A DNA stretch of 64,000 nucleotides, from contig NZ_JASZYT010000003.1 of assembly GCF_030316765.1 (NCBI RefSeq), positions 434,001 to 498,000 of the forward strand, written 5' to 3'. The position numbers and the translations under genes were made by a program. Shown here in pieces: positions 38,459-48,787 of this stretch. Within the stretch, counting starts at the first letter, position 1. Each line of letters starts with the position of its first letter. Origin of the DNA: Variovorax saccharolyticus (lineage in GTDB: Bacteria; Pseudomonadota; Gammaproteobacteria; Burkholderiales; Burkholderiaceae_C). A model generated the notes under the pieces. The model was not told where the DNA came from, searched no databases, and saw nothing but the letters and a program-made list of their open reading frames with translations.

Positions 38459-39208
38459 TCAGCGCATCAAGCGGCCGCCATTGAGATCGAGCGTCGTGCC
38501 CGTGACGAAGGCCCCGGCCGCCGAGGCCAGGTAGACCACGGCGGCCGCCACTTCCTGCGCCTCGCCGAAGCGGCCGAGCGGGATGCCGCGCAGCAGCGCC
38601 TGTTGCCGCTCCGGCGCCATGGCGTCGAGCAGGGGGCTGCGGATCGCCGCCGGCGCCAGCGCATTGACCGTGACGCCATCGGCCGCCAGGGCCTGCGCGA
38701 ACGAGCGGGTCAGTGCGATCAGCCCGGCCTTCGAGGCCGCGTAGTGGGCGCCGGTCGCCGCGCTGGCCTGCTGGCCCGCGATCGAGGCCAGGTTGACGAT
38801 GCGGCCCGCACCGCGCTCGCGCATGTGACGTCCGGCGATGCGGCAGCCGAAGAAGCTGCCGCGCAGGTTCACTGCCATCACCTCGTCCCATTCGCCGGCC
38901 GTGATGTCCCAGAGCGAGGTCGAGGGCGTCAGCGCGGCGTTGTTGACCATCAGGTCGACGGCGCCGAAGTGCTGCACGGCGGCCTCGAAGCTGCGTTCGA
39001 ACGCGGACTCGTCGCGGACATCAAGCGCCATCGCGATGCAGCGGTGGCCGGCGTCGCGAAGGCCCGCCGCCACCGCCTCGGCGGCCGCAGCGTCGACATC
39101 GGTCAGCATCACGCCGGCGCCCGCCTGCGCCAGCCCTTGCGCGATCGCGGCGCCCAGGCCCTGCCCCGCACCCGTGACGAACGCCGCTTGCCCATCGAGG
39201 GAGAGCAT
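38459..39208 (-). CDS. Short-chain dehydrogenase/reductase
   Basis: A 249-residue classical SDR: TGAGQGLG nucleotide motif at residues 11-18, NNAAL in place of the usual NNAG, an SIAGQQAS serine region and the catalytic YAASK. It starts four bases after the acyl-CoA ligase stop and belongs to the long minus-strand operon with the transporter genes. It probably oxidises or reduces a CoA-linked hydroxy/oxo intermediate. SDR sequence alone does not allow a substrate to be named. Confidence 0.85.
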   Translation of the reverse strand: MLSLDGQAAFVTGAGQGLGAAIAQGLAQAGAGVMLTDVDAAAAEAVAAGLRDAGHRCIAMALDVRDESAFERSFEAAVQHFGAVDLMVNNAALTPSTSLWDITAGEWDEVMAVNLRGSFFGCRIAGRHMRERGAGRIVNLASIAGQQASAATGAHYAASKAGLIALTRSFAQALAADGVTVNALAPAAIRSPLLDAMAPERQQALLRGIPLGRFGEAQEVAAAVVYLASAAGAFVTGTTLDLNGGRLMR

Positions 39209-39212
39209 CGCT

Positions 39213-40800
39213 TCAGCCCTTGGCGCGTGGGGCGCCCGGCCCGCGGTCCCAGGTGGCGGCCGACACGCCGCGCTCGCGCAGCTTGTACTTCTGCACCTTG
39301 CCGTTCTCGGTGCGCGGCAGGTCGTCGAGCAGGTCGACATAGCGCGGCACCGCGAAGTACGGCAGGCGCGACTCGCAGAAGCGCATGAGCTCGGCCGGCT
39401 CGATCACGCGGCCGTCTCGCGCCACCAGAGCGGCCATCACCTCGTCCTCGGCCAGTTCGGAGCCCACCGGATAGACCGCGCAGGCGGCGACCGCCGGATG
39501 GCTCAGCAGCACCTGCTCGACCTCGAAGGAGGAGATGTTCTCGCCGCGGCGGCGGATCGCATCCTTGATGCGATCGACGAAGCGGAAGGCGCCGTCTGGC
39601 TCGCGCAGCACGCGGTCGCCGGTATGGAACCACAGGTTGCGCCAGGCCTCGACCGTCTTCTCCGGCATGTTGAAGTAGCCGCTCGCGAAGGCGTAGGGCT
39701 CCTCGGCGCGCAGCAGCAGCTCGCCGGCCTCGCCCGCTGGCAGCTCGGCATCGTCGGCATCGGCGACCCGGGCCTGGAAGCCCGGCCGCAGCCAGCCCAT
39801 GACCCCTCCGCGCGGTGAATCGGGGGCGGTGGCGATCGCGAAATTGGTCTCGGTCGAGCCATAGCCTTCGAGCAGCCGCACACCAGTGCGCGCGAGGAAG
39901 GCCTGCCCGGCCGCCGCCGGCACGCCGGGCCCGAGCCCGGTGCGCACGCGGTGCTCGCGCTCGCCCGGCCCTTCGGGCTGGGCCAGCAGGATCGGCACCA
40001 TGGCGCCGAGCAGGTAGACCACGGTGGCGCCGCTGGCCCGCATCGAAGGCCAGAAGCCCGAGGCCGAGAAGCGCGACTCGAACACCACCTCGGCGCCCGT
40101 GAGCGCGGCCTGCGAGAAGGTGTTGAGGGCGTTGATGTGGAACAGCGGCAAGGTGGTGCACAGCACGTCGTCGGCGCCGACGCCGAGCACCTCGGCGCTG
40201 TTCACGCCCCACCAGAAATACTGGGCATGCGGGCAGACCACGCCCTTGGCCGGGCCGGTGGTGCCCGAGGTGTAGAGGATCGCCAGCGGATCGCCGGGCT
40301 GCACCGCGGCCGGCGCGATCGGCCCGGTGCCTTGGCGGTACGGCACAAGCCGGATGCCGGCGGGCGGCTGCCACGGGCTCTTCGCTTCACCGATGACCCA
40401 GATCTCCCGCAAGGCGGTGCGCGCCAGGTCCGCGGTCCGCAGGCGCTCCAGCAGTTCGGCCTCGATCACCAGCAGCTTCGCCTCGCTGTTGGAAAGGAAG
40501 TACTCGACCTGGGGGCCCATCGAGGCCGTGTTGACCGGCACCGTGACGGCGCCGAGCCAGCCGGCGCCGAGGAACACTTCGAGGAACTCGATGCAGTTGC
40601 CGCTCATGAGCGCGACGCGGTCGCCGCGCGCCACGCCGGATTGCGCCAGCGCCGAGGCTTGCCGCGCCGCGGCTTCGGCGGCATCGGCATGCGACCAGCT
40701 CCGGCCCGCGACCTTCAGCAGCGGACGCTGCGCGAACTGCGCCGACTGCCGCTGCAGCATCGCCGGCAGGGTGCGTTGCGCGGCGGGCAGCCGGCGCGGC

Positions 40801-40811
<11 letters not shown>
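39213..40811 (-). CDS. AMP-forming acyl-CoA ligase
   Basis: A 532-residue ANL-superfamily ligase. ATP/AMP motifs are LYTSGTTGPAKG (P-loop-like), GYGSTETNFA, the WFHTGDRV segment and the hinge RIKDAIRRRGENIS, with the C-terminal catalytic Lys in TENGKVQKYKLR. The style resembles the crotonobetaine/carnitine-CoA ligase and related aromatic-acid ligases. Its ATG lies inside the end of livF. It may activate anthranilate, another aromatic acid or a side-chain acid; a second ligase, at 54053-55678, works in the upper part of the cluster. Confidence 0.87.
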
Positions 40812-41534
<723 letters not shown>

Positions 41535-41538
<4 letters not shown>

Positions 41539-43319
41539 GCCACGCTCCCGAGGTACGCAGCCTGCACCCGCTCATCGGCGCGCACCGCCGAGGGCACGCC
41601 CTCGACCAGCTTGGAGCCGAAGTTCATCACCACCAGCCGGTCCACCAGTTTCATCACGAAGTCCATGTCATGTTCGACGATCAGGATCGTCACGCCATCG
41701 TCGCGCAGCTTGCGCAGCAGTTCACCGAGCGCCATCTTCTCCTTGCGGCGCAGGCCGGCCGCGGGCTCGTCGAGCACCAGCAGCACCGGGTCGGCGGCCA
41801 GCGCTCGCGCGATCTCGAGGATGCGCTGGGTGCCCAGCGGCAGGCTGCCGGCGAGCTCGTGCGCCCGGTCGCCGAGGCCGATGCGCTCGAGCTGGCGCTG
41901 CGCCTCCTGCAGGATCTGCCGCTCCTCGGTGCGGTCGAGCCGCAGGCCGGCCTTCAGCACGCCCGAGCGGGTGCGCGAATGGGCGCCGAGCGCGACGTTG
42001 TCCAGCAGGCTCATGTGCGGGCGCAGCTTCACGTGCTGGAAGGTGCGCGCCAGCCCGAGCTGTGCCACCTTGCGCTGCGGCAGTCCGGCGATGTCCTGGC
42101 CCAGGAAGCGCACCTGGCCCGCGGTCATCGGCAACGTGCAGGTCAGCAGGTTGAACATGGTCGACTTGCCGGCGCCGTTGGGGCCGATCAGGCCGACGAT
42201 CTCGCCCGCCTTGACATCGAAGCTGACGTCGTTCACCGCCACCAGCCCGCCGAAGCGCTTGACCGCGCCGGTCACCGAGAGGATCGGCGAGCCGCGGTCG
42301 GGCAGGCTGCGATGCGCCAGCGGCTCGACCGGCGCCGCGGGCTCGCGCGATGGCGCCGCGGCGAAGCGGCCGCCGGTCCAGCGCCGCACGAAGCCCATCA
42401 GGCCGCCGCGCGCGAAGTGCAGCAGCAGGATGAACAGGGTCGCGAAGGCCACCGCCTCGAGCTGGCCGGCGCGCTGCGTCAGCATCGGCAGCACGTCCTG
42501 CAGGCCGTTCTTGAGCACCAGCACCAGGGCCGCGCCGACCAGCGCGCCGGCCAGCTGCCCGAGCCCGCCGGCCACCGCCATCAGCAGGTACTCGATGCTG
42601 GCGCGGACGTCGAAAGGCGAAGGGCTCACGAAGCGGTTCATGTGCGCATAGAGCCAGCCCGCCAGGCCCGCGAACAGCGCCGCCGTGACGAACAGCGTGA
42701 GCCGCACGCGGTAGGCGTCGGCGCCGACGCTGGCCAGCAGCGTGGCACCGCCGCGCAGGCTGCGGATCGCTCGCCCCGGCCGCGACTGCAGCAGGTTGTG
42801 GCTGAACAGGAAGGCCAGCCCGACCAGCGCCCAGATCAGGTAGTAGATCGCGCGTGGATCGGCCAGCGACCAGCCGCCGATGCGCAGCGGCGGAATGTTC
42901 GACAAACCGGTGTGGCGTCCGAGCGCATCGACGTTGCCGAACAGCATCGCGATCGACAGCCCCCAGGCGATCGTGCTGAGCGGCAGGAAGTGCCCGCCCA
43001 GGCGCAGGGTCAGCATGCCGATGGCCAGCGCGGAAATACCGGTCAGAAGCAGCGCGAACAAGAGGCCGATCCACGGCGACATGCCCTGCGTGGTGGTGAG
43101 CCAGGCGGTCGCGTAGGCCGCGATGCCGACGAAGGCCGCCTGCCCGAAGGAGGTGGCGCCGCCGATGCCGGTCAGCAGCACCAGGCCCAGCGCGACCAGC
43201 GCGCCGATGCCGATGTCGTTGAGCAGCGAGACCGTGAAGTTGCCGGCCAGCATCGGCGCGATCGCCAATGCGAGGATCACCAGGCCGATCCAGAAGTTGC
43301 GGGTGCGAAGGAGGCTCAT
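41535..43319 (-). CDS. Fused LivM permease - LivG ATPase
   Basis: A 594-residue natural fusion. Residues about 1-310 are LivM-like, with eight or more membrane helices and the family segment GGATSFGQAAFVG and GGLGQLAGALVGA. After a Pro/Ala-rich linker (about 320-340) comes a LivG-type ATPase with Walker A GPNGAGKST, a degenerate signature (LPLGTQRILEIARAL where LSGGQ-like LAYGQQR is common) and Walker B LLVLDEPAAGL. Both neighbours overlap by four bases. The fusion is a recurring variant in catabolic Liv transporters and fixes a 1:1 permease to ATPase ratio for this half of the complex. Confidence 0.92.
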
Positions 43320-44371
43320 TGGTCCACCTCGTCTTCTTCCTCTTCCGAATGCACGCTGAGGAAGGACCTCAGCATGAGCACCGGGATCAGCAGGCTGAAC
43401 ACGATCACGTCCTTGAGCGCACCGCTCCAGAACGAGGCGAAGCTCTCGACCACGCCGACCGCGAGCGCACCGATCGCGGTCATCGGGTAGCTCACGAGGC
43501 CGCCGATGATCGCGGCCACGAAGGCCTTGAGGCCGATGATGAAGCCGGAGTCGTAGTACATGGTGGTGACGGGTGCGATCAGCACCCCGATCAGGCCGGC
43601 CAGCAGCGATGCGCTGCCGTAGGCCAGCAAGGCGGTGCGCGCCGGCCGGATACCGACCAGGCGCGCGCCGACGCGGTTGACCGCGGTGGCGCGCAAGGCC
43701 TTGCCCGCCACGGTGCGCTCGAACACCAGGAAGAACAGGCCGCTCAGCACGATCGCCGCGCCGACCATCAGCACCACCTGGCCGCTGACCGAGAAGCCGT
43801 CGCCGAGCGCGATGCTGCCGCTGGCGAGCGGCTGCGTGCGCGAGCCTTCAGGTCCGAAGAACAGCAGGCCCAGGCCCGACAGCAGGAAGTGCAGCGCCAG
43901 CGAGACGATCAGCAGCACCAGCACCGAGGCGTCGGCGATCGGCTGGAACACCACGCGCGCCAGCAGCGGTGCGATCGGCACCACCAGCAGCACCGTGACC
44001 GCGATCTGCACGGCCGACGGAATGCCGGGCCGCGAGGTCGCCCAGGCCAGCAGGCAGGGCAGGAGCGGCAGCACGCCCCAGGCGAGGATCGCCTTGGGGA
44101 TCTTGCGGCCCTCGCCGCGCCGCAGCAGGCTGCCGACCTCGGTCAGCGTCGCCAGCGCGGCCAGCACCATCACCAGTCCGATCGTCGGCGGCAGGCGGCC
44201 GGTCTCGAAGGCCGCCAGCGTCAGCGCCGCAAAGGCCGCGATGTCGCCGAAGGGCACGAAGACCACCCGCGTGACCGAAAAGATCAGCACCAGCCCAAGC
44301 CCGGCGAGCAGATAGACCGCGCCATTGGCGAGCCCGTCGATGCCCAGGATGAGCGCCACGTCCCATGTCAT
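43316..44371 (-). CDS. livH: Branched-chain-type ABC transporter permease LivH
   Basis: A 351-residue inner-membrane permease with about eight to ten helices. LivH features are the start LILGIDGLANGAVYLLAGLGL, the VNRVGARLVGI coupling region and FIIGLKAFVAAIIGGLVSYP. The C-terminus is unusually acidic (HSEEEEDEVDQ). It pairs with the LivM half of the fused subunit. It is separated from the binding-protein gene upstream by a GC-rich repeat element (44395-44469), which may affect transcript levels. Confidence 0.92.
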   Translation of the reverse strand: MTWDVALILGIDGLANGAVYLLAGLGLVLIFSVTRVVFVPFGDIAAFAALTLAAFETGRLPPTIGLVMVLAALATLTEVGSLLRRGEGRKIPKAILAWGVLPLLPCLLAWATSRPGIPSAVQIAVTVLLVVPIAPLLARVVFQPIADASVLVLLIVSLALHFLLSGLGLLFFGPEGSRTQPLASGSIALGDGFSVSGQVVLMVGAAIVLSGLFFLVFERTVAGKALRATAVNRVGARLVGIRPARTALLAYGSASLLAGLIGVLIAPVTTMYYDSGFIIGLKAFVAAIIGGLVSYPMTAIGALAVGVVESFASFWSGALKDVIVFSLLIPVLMLRSFLSVHSEEEEDEVDQ

Positions 44372-44394
44372 TGAAATGCCCTTCGAAAAATGTT

Positions 44395-44469
44395 GCCCCC
44401 ACGCTCCCCCACTGCGTGTGGGTCGCTGCCCCCCGAGGGGGCCGCAGGCCGCCTTGGGGCGGCCCGGCG
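44395..44469 (+). repeat. GC-rich intergenic repeat element
   Basis: A 75-base palindromic element between the genes for binding protein 1 and LivH. It contains GGTCGCTGCCCCCCGAGGGG and the hairpin GCCGCCTTGGGGCGGC. Its near-copy at 26582-26652 lies inside a coding sequence. It looks like a REP-type family dispersed in the genome; only two clear copies are seen here. Confidence 0.7.
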
Positions 44470-44501
44470 CCGGCCTATGTCCGCACCACTCTCAGCCTTT
44501 C

Positions 44502-45659
44502 TCATGGCGCCAATTTCCACTGTCCGTTGTCGAGCTTGACGATCACGCGCGCGCGCTCGTCGACGCCATACAGGTTCCCCGGCTTGAAGTTGTAGACGCC
44601 ATGCGTGCCCACCACTTCCTTGGTGCTGGCGATCGCGTCGCGCAGCGACAGGCGGAACTCGGGCGTGCCGGGCTCGCCCTTCGCGCGCGCCGCGGCATCG
44701 GTGAAGACCAGCCAGCCGTCGAAGGAGTAGGCCGAGAAGGCATCGCTGGTCGGCGCGTTGTTGACCTTCTGGAAGGCGGCGCGGAAGTCCATGGCGATCT
44801 TCTTGGTCGGGTAGCCCTCGGGCAGCTGCTCGGCGACGATCACCGGGCCGGTGGGCATCAGCGCGTTCTGTCCGGAGGCGCCGACGACCCGCACGAAGTC
44901 GGGGTTGATCAGGCCGTGCTGGCCGTACACGGGTCCCTTGAAGCCGCGCTCGGCCAGCGCCAGGAAGGGCAGCGCGCCCGGCGTGCCGGCGCCGCCGGTC
45001 ATGACCGCATCGGGCTTCATCGCGACCAGCTTCAGCACCTGCCCCGTGACCGAGGCGTCGGCGCGCGCATAGCGCTCGTTGCCCAGCACCTTGATGCCGG
45101 CCTCGGGGGCCGACTTCATGAGCGCGTTGTAGACCAGGTCGCCCCAGGCGTCGGAGAAGCCGATGTAGCCGACCGACTTGACGCCGTCCTTCTTCATGCG
45201 CTGGACCACCGCGTCGATCATCAGCTGGGTCGGCTGCGCGACCGTGAAGACCCAGGGGTTCTCGGCCGCATCGAGCTGGATCGGCGTCAGGCCGATCATC
45301 GGCACCTTCGCATCGCGCCCCACCTGCGCCATCGCGATCGCGGCCGGCACGCCCGAGGTGCCCATCAGCACGTCGACCTTGTCTTCCTCGACCAGCTTGC
45401 GCGCATTGCGCCCGGCGGTGGTCGGGTCGGAGCCGTCGTCGAGCACGATCAGCTGGATCTTGCGGCCGTTGACCTCTGGCTTGTAGGCCAGTGCGGCCTG
45501 CATGCCCTTGGCGTAGGGAACGCCGAGCGAGGAGTTGGGGCCGGAGAGCGAAACGCTGAGGCCGACCTTGAGGTCGGCCGCGAACGCCGCTGCCGTGAGG
45601 CCGACGCCCAGCGCGGCTGCCAGTGCGCTGCGGGTCAAGGTCTGCATCAAGCTCTTCAT
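44502..45659 (-). CDS. ABC transporter substrate-binding protein 1 (LivK family)
   Basis: A 385-residue periplasmic binding protein with a signal peptide ending at AAFAA. The mature start DLKVGLSVSLSGPNSSLGVPYAKG is typical of aromatic-compound-type peripla_BP_6 proteins. GGAG precedes the ATG. It is one of three close paralogues in the cluster (also 47490-48632 and 48788-49942), all ending in a K/NGQWKL motif. This one is next to the permease and differs most from the other two. Confidence 0.92.
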   Translation of the reverse strand: MKSLMQTLTRSALAAALGVGLTAAAFAADLKVGLSVSLSGPNSSLGVPYAKGMQAALAYKPEVNGRKIQLIVLDDGSDPTTAGRNARKLVEEDKVDVLMGTSGVPAAIAMAQVGRDAKVPMIGLTPIQLDAAENPWVFTVAQPTQLMIDAVVQRMKKDGVKSVGYIGFSDAWGDLVYNALMKSAPEAGIKVLGNERYARADASVTGQVLKLVAMKPDAVMTGGAGTPGALPFLALAERGFKGPVYGQHGLINPDFVRVVGASGQNALMPTGPVIVAEQLPEGYPTKKIAMDFRAAFQKVNNAPTSDAFSAYSFDGWLVFTDAAARAKGEPGTPEFRLSLRDAIASTKEVVGTHGVYNFKPGNLYGVDERARVIVKLDNGQWKLAP

Positions 45660-45699
45660 GTCGTGGGCTCCTGGTGGGTGAAATGGACGAGCGGATCGC

Positions 45700-46167
45700 T
45701 CAGATGAACAACTGGATCGCCGGCAGCGCACGCCCGGCATTGAGAAGATCGACGCGCTTCTGCTGGATCGCCCAGCCGGCCTCCGTGCGCACCAGCCGAT
45801 GGCGATAGCTGCCGGCCAGCAGCAGCTGCTGTTCGCCGCGCGACTCGACATAGAGGAAAGGGGTGTGCAGCAGGACCTCGCCGCTGCCGTCGTCCTCGCG
45901 CTCGATGCGCGAGCGCTGCAGCACATGCTGCGAATGGCTCGCCGGATGCTGCGAGTGCGCACGCGGGTTCTTGAGGCGCTCGATGCGCAGCTGCAGCAGC
46001 AGCCGGTCTTCGTAGGCGATCGAGTTGTGGGAGACGGGGTCGGCCTGGGCCGCGCCCTGCAGCGGCACCCAGTAGTGGCCGTCCTCGGCGAACAGCGCCA
46101 GCCAGTCGTCGAAGCGGCCGGCATCGAGCAAGGCGGCTTCGGCGGCGACGAAGTCTTCGGGCGCCAT
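45700..46167 (-). CDS. Aromatic-ring-hydroxylating dioxygenase beta subunit (pair 1)
   Basis: A 155-residue NTF2-fold small subunit (Ring_hydroxyl_B family): LFAEDGHYWVPL near residue 30, the SYRHRLV segment and the ending LPAIQLFI. Small subunits have a structural role in the alpha3-beta3 oxygenase. Its ATG overlaps the stop of the large subunit (TGATG), showing translational coupling. It is clearly homologous to the small subunit at 55686-56171. Confidence 0.9.
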   Translation of the reverse strand: MAPEDFVAAEAALLDAGRFDDWLALFAEDGHYWVPLQGAAQADPVSHNSIAYEDRLLLQLRIERLKNPRAHSQHPASHSQHVLQRSRIEREDDGSGEVLLHTPFLYVESRGEQQLLLAGSYRHRLVRTEAGWAIQQKRVDLLNAGRALPAIQLFI

Positions 46168-47489
46168 CACGCCTGCGCCTCCATGGCGGGCGCCATGTAC
46201 TTCGCCCAGGCGCGGAACTGGTTGCGCATCAACAGCTCGTTGGTGCCGTTGGTGGTGATCGTCGATTGCTGCAGTTCGGCGGGATCGAAGTTGCGGTGCA
46301 GGCTGATCCACTCGTTGCCCTCGGCGCGCAGGCCCTGCTGCATGCTCTCGAACAGGTGGACGTCGTCGTGCGCCACCACCGACATCGGCGAGAAGACCAG
46401 CCGGTTGTAGCTCATCGCGCGCTCGAACAGCAGGTCGGGCGCGCCGGCGGCGCGGAAGCTCCAGGCTTCGATCATCGTCAGGTTGGCCGCCAGCGGCCGG
46501 ATCACGCGGATCGCCTGCGGCGAGCCCTTGACCGACAGGCTGGGGAAGAACACCGAGTTCTGCGGCGAGCGCTGCAGGATCTCGATGGCCCGCTCCTCGC
46601 CGTGCGCATGGCGCATCGCTTCCTCGTAGTCCGGCAGCTGCGCGTAGTTCGAGTGGATGCTGAAATTGACGCCCAGCACGCTGTGGCCGTTGGCGAACAC
46701 GCGGCCGCCCATCCGGTCGAAGAAGTCGTAGCCGGAGCCGAATGGCAGGATCTGCTCCATCGCCATCGGCTTGGGTGCATCGGCCGCGCGGCCCTGCCAC
46801 AGGGCATCGGCCGCCTGCGTGGCTGATTCATGGGTCGACATCGGATGCACCGTGTCGTTGATGTTCTCGAGGTACATCTTCCAGTTGCAATGGATGATGT
46901 TGCGCAGCACGCCGCCGCCGACGGTGAGCCGGCCCTCGGGCGAGCGGTCGACCATGTTGTCGATGGCTTGCAGAACCTCGCCGAAGAATTCCTCGAAGCC
47001 CGGCCCCTCGTCGGACAGCCGCACGAACACGAAGTCGCGGTACACGGCCGTGTGCTTCAACTCGGTCAGGCCCTGGCCCGACTCGCATTCCCTCAGCCGC
47101 GTGCCTTCATAGCCGGCCTTGAGCGGAATCGCGAGCGGTGCGCCATCGAGCTTGTAGGTCCAGGCGTGGTAGGGGCAGCGGAAGAACTTGCCGGTGTTGC
47201 CGCATTCGTCGGTGACCAGCCGGCTGCCCTTGTGGGCGCAGCGGTTGTAGAACACGCGCACCGCGCCGTCGGCCTGCCGCACCATCATCACCGGCCGGCC
47301 GGCCAGCTCCAGCGACCAGAAGTCGCCGCTGTTCGGCACCTGGCTCGCATGGCCCGCGTAGAGCCAGGTGCGGGCAAAGAACCGCTCTTGCTCGAGCGCG
47401 AAAAGCTCATCGCTCAGGTACAGGTCGCGGTGCACGCGATCGTCCTGGACGAGCGCGGCGATCGCTTCGGGCCGGTCGCGGTAGGTCAT
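46167..47489 (-). CDS. Rieske aromatic-ring-hydroxylating dioxygenase alpha subunit (pair 1)
   Basis: A 440-residue oxygenase component. The Rieske [2Fe-2S] ligands are C84, H86, C105 and H108 (NRCAHKGSR and RCPYHAW). The mononuclear iron site is in ENINDTVHPMSTH with H215 and H220, and D212 as the bridging Asp for electron transfer between subunits. The third iron ligand should lie in the C-terminal part. No reductase is adjacent; the one at 57581-58573 presumably serves both oxygenases. The protein is a diverged paralogue of the alpha subunit at 56171-57484, so the two probably act on related but different indolic or aromatic substrates. Confidence 0.92.
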   Translation of the reverse strand: MTYRDRPEAIAALVQDDRVHRDLYLSDELFALEQERFFARTWLYAGHASQVPNSGDFWSLELAGRPVMMVRQADGAVRVFYNRCAHKGSRLVTDECGNTGKFFRCPYHAWTYKLDGAPLAIPLKAGYEGTRLRECESGQGLTELKHTAVYRDFVFVRLSDEGPGFEEFFGEVLQAIDNMVDRSPEGRLTVGGGVLRNIIHCNWKMYLENINDTVHPMSTHESATQAADALWQGRAADAPKPMAMEQILPFGSGYDFFDRMGGRVFANGHSVLGVNFSIHSNYAQLPDYEEAMRHAHGEERAIEILQRSPQNSVFFPSLSVKGSPQAIRVIRPLAANLTMIEAWSFRAAGAPDLLFERAMSYNRLVFSPMSVVAHDDVHLFESMQQGLRAEGNEWISLHRNFDPAELQQSTITTNGTNELLMRNQFRAWAKYMAPAMEAQA

Positions 47490-48632
47490 CTACGGAACCA
47501 GCTTCCACTGGCCCTTTTCGCTGCGCACGATCACCACCGCGCGCTGGTCGGAGCCGTAGCGGTTGTCGGGTTTGAAGTTGTAGATGCCGTGGGTGCCGGT
47601 CAGCTCCTTGGTGCTGACGATCGCGTCGCGCAGCGCGCTGCGGTAGGCCGGCGTGCCGGGCTCGCCCTTGGTGCGCGACGCCGCGTCGGCCAGCAGCAGG
47701 TAGGCGTCGTAGGTGTAGGACGAGAAAGCGTCGTTCGGCGCCGCGCCGTTGGCCTTCTGGTAGGCGTTGCGGAAGGCCATCGAGACCTTCTTGATCGGAT
47801 TGGTGTCGGGCAGCTGGTCGGCCACCAGCACCGGGCCGCTGGGCACCTGCAGGCCTTCGATCGAGGCGCCGCCGACGCGCACGAAGTCGGCGTTGATCAG
47901 GCCGTGCGTGCCGTAGATCTGGCCCTTGTAGCCGCGATCGGCCAGCGCCAGGTACGGCAATGCACCCGGCGTGCCCGAGTTGCCGGCGAACACTGCATCG
48001 GGTTTGGCCGAGAGGATCTTGAGCACCTGGCCCGCCACCGACGAGTCGCTGCGTGCATAGCGCTCGTTGGCGACCACCTTGATGCCGGCGGCGTCGGCGC
48101 TCTTCATGAGCGAGTCGTAGGCGAGATCGCCCAGCGCATCCGAGAAGCCGATGAAGGCCACGGTCTTGACGCCCGACTTCTTCATGCGATCGACCACCGC
48201 CGCGACCATCAGCGGGAAGGGCTGCGACACCGTCACGGTCCAGGCGCCTTCGGCGCCGGGGATGGTGACCGGCGTGGGCGAGATCAACGGCGTGTTGAGC
48301 TCGCGCGCCACCGCCGCGATCGCCATTGCGCCGGGCACGCCCGAGGTGCCGATCAGCACGTCGACCTTGTCCTCGACCACCAGCTTGCGCGCATTGCGCC
48401 CGGCGGTGGTCGGGTCGGAGGCGTCGTCGAGCACGATCAGCTCGACCTTGTGGCCCGCCAGCACCGGGTGTTCGGCGATCGCGGCGCGGATGCCCTTCTC
48501 GTAGGGAATGCCGAGCGCCGAGACCGGGCCCGAGAGCGAACTGATGAAGCCGACCTTGAGGTCCGCGGCCGTGGCTTGCAAAGCCGCCAGGGTTACGGCT
48601 CCAAGAGCGAGGGTCCGAATGAAAGTGCGCAT
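47490..48632 (-). CDS. ABC transporter substrate-binding protein 2 (LivK family)
   Basis: A 380-residue periplasmic binding protein with a short signal peptide (LALGAVTLAALQATAA). The mature region starts DLKVGFISSLSGPVSALGIPYEKG. It closely resembles binding protein 3 throughout (for example KSGVKTVAFIGFSDALGD versus KSGVKTVGYIGFSDAWGD). The stop directly abuts the start of oxygenase alpha 1 (no gap). The codon after the weakly preceded ATG at 48632 fixes the start by signal-peptide fit. Confidence 0.92.
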   Translation of the reverse strand: MRTFIRTLALGAVTLAALQATAADLKVGFISSLSGPVSALGIPYEKGIRAAIAEHPVLAGHKVELIVLDDASDPTTAGRNARKLVVEDKVDVLIGTSGVPGAMAIAAVARELNTPLISPTPVTIPGAEGAWTVTVSQPFPLMVAAVVDRMKKSGVKTVAFIGFSDALGDLAYDSLMKSADAAGIKVVANERYARSDSSVAGQVLKILSAKPDAVFAGNSGTPGALPYLALADRGYKGQIYGTHGLINADFVRVGGASIEGLQVPSGPVLVADQLPDTNPIKKVSMAFRNAYQKANGAAPNDAFSSYTYDAYLLLADAASRTKGEPGTPAYRSALRDAIVSTKELTGTHGIYNFKPDNRYGSDQRAVVIVRSEKGQWKLVP

Positions 48633-48735
48633 ATTCAATGGATTCCGAAAGGGTGATGCGATCAAGAAGTACGCAGCCGATGCAAGGGACATTCCAGGAA
48701 TACCGCGGAACCGGCTATGCCGGGCCGCTGGTATT

Positions 48736-48784
48736 GCCCCCGGTCGGGGGTGGGCGGCTACACGAAGTGAGCCAACCTGGGGGC
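48736..48784 (-). repeat. Short GC-rich intergenic inverted repeat
   Basis: GCCCCC at 48736 and GGGGGC at 48784 bound a 49-base segment just downstream of binding-protein gene 3. It has the look of a transcriptional attenuator or dispersed intergenic element and differs in sequence from the element at 44395. Confidence 0.4.
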
Positions 48785-48787
48785 GAG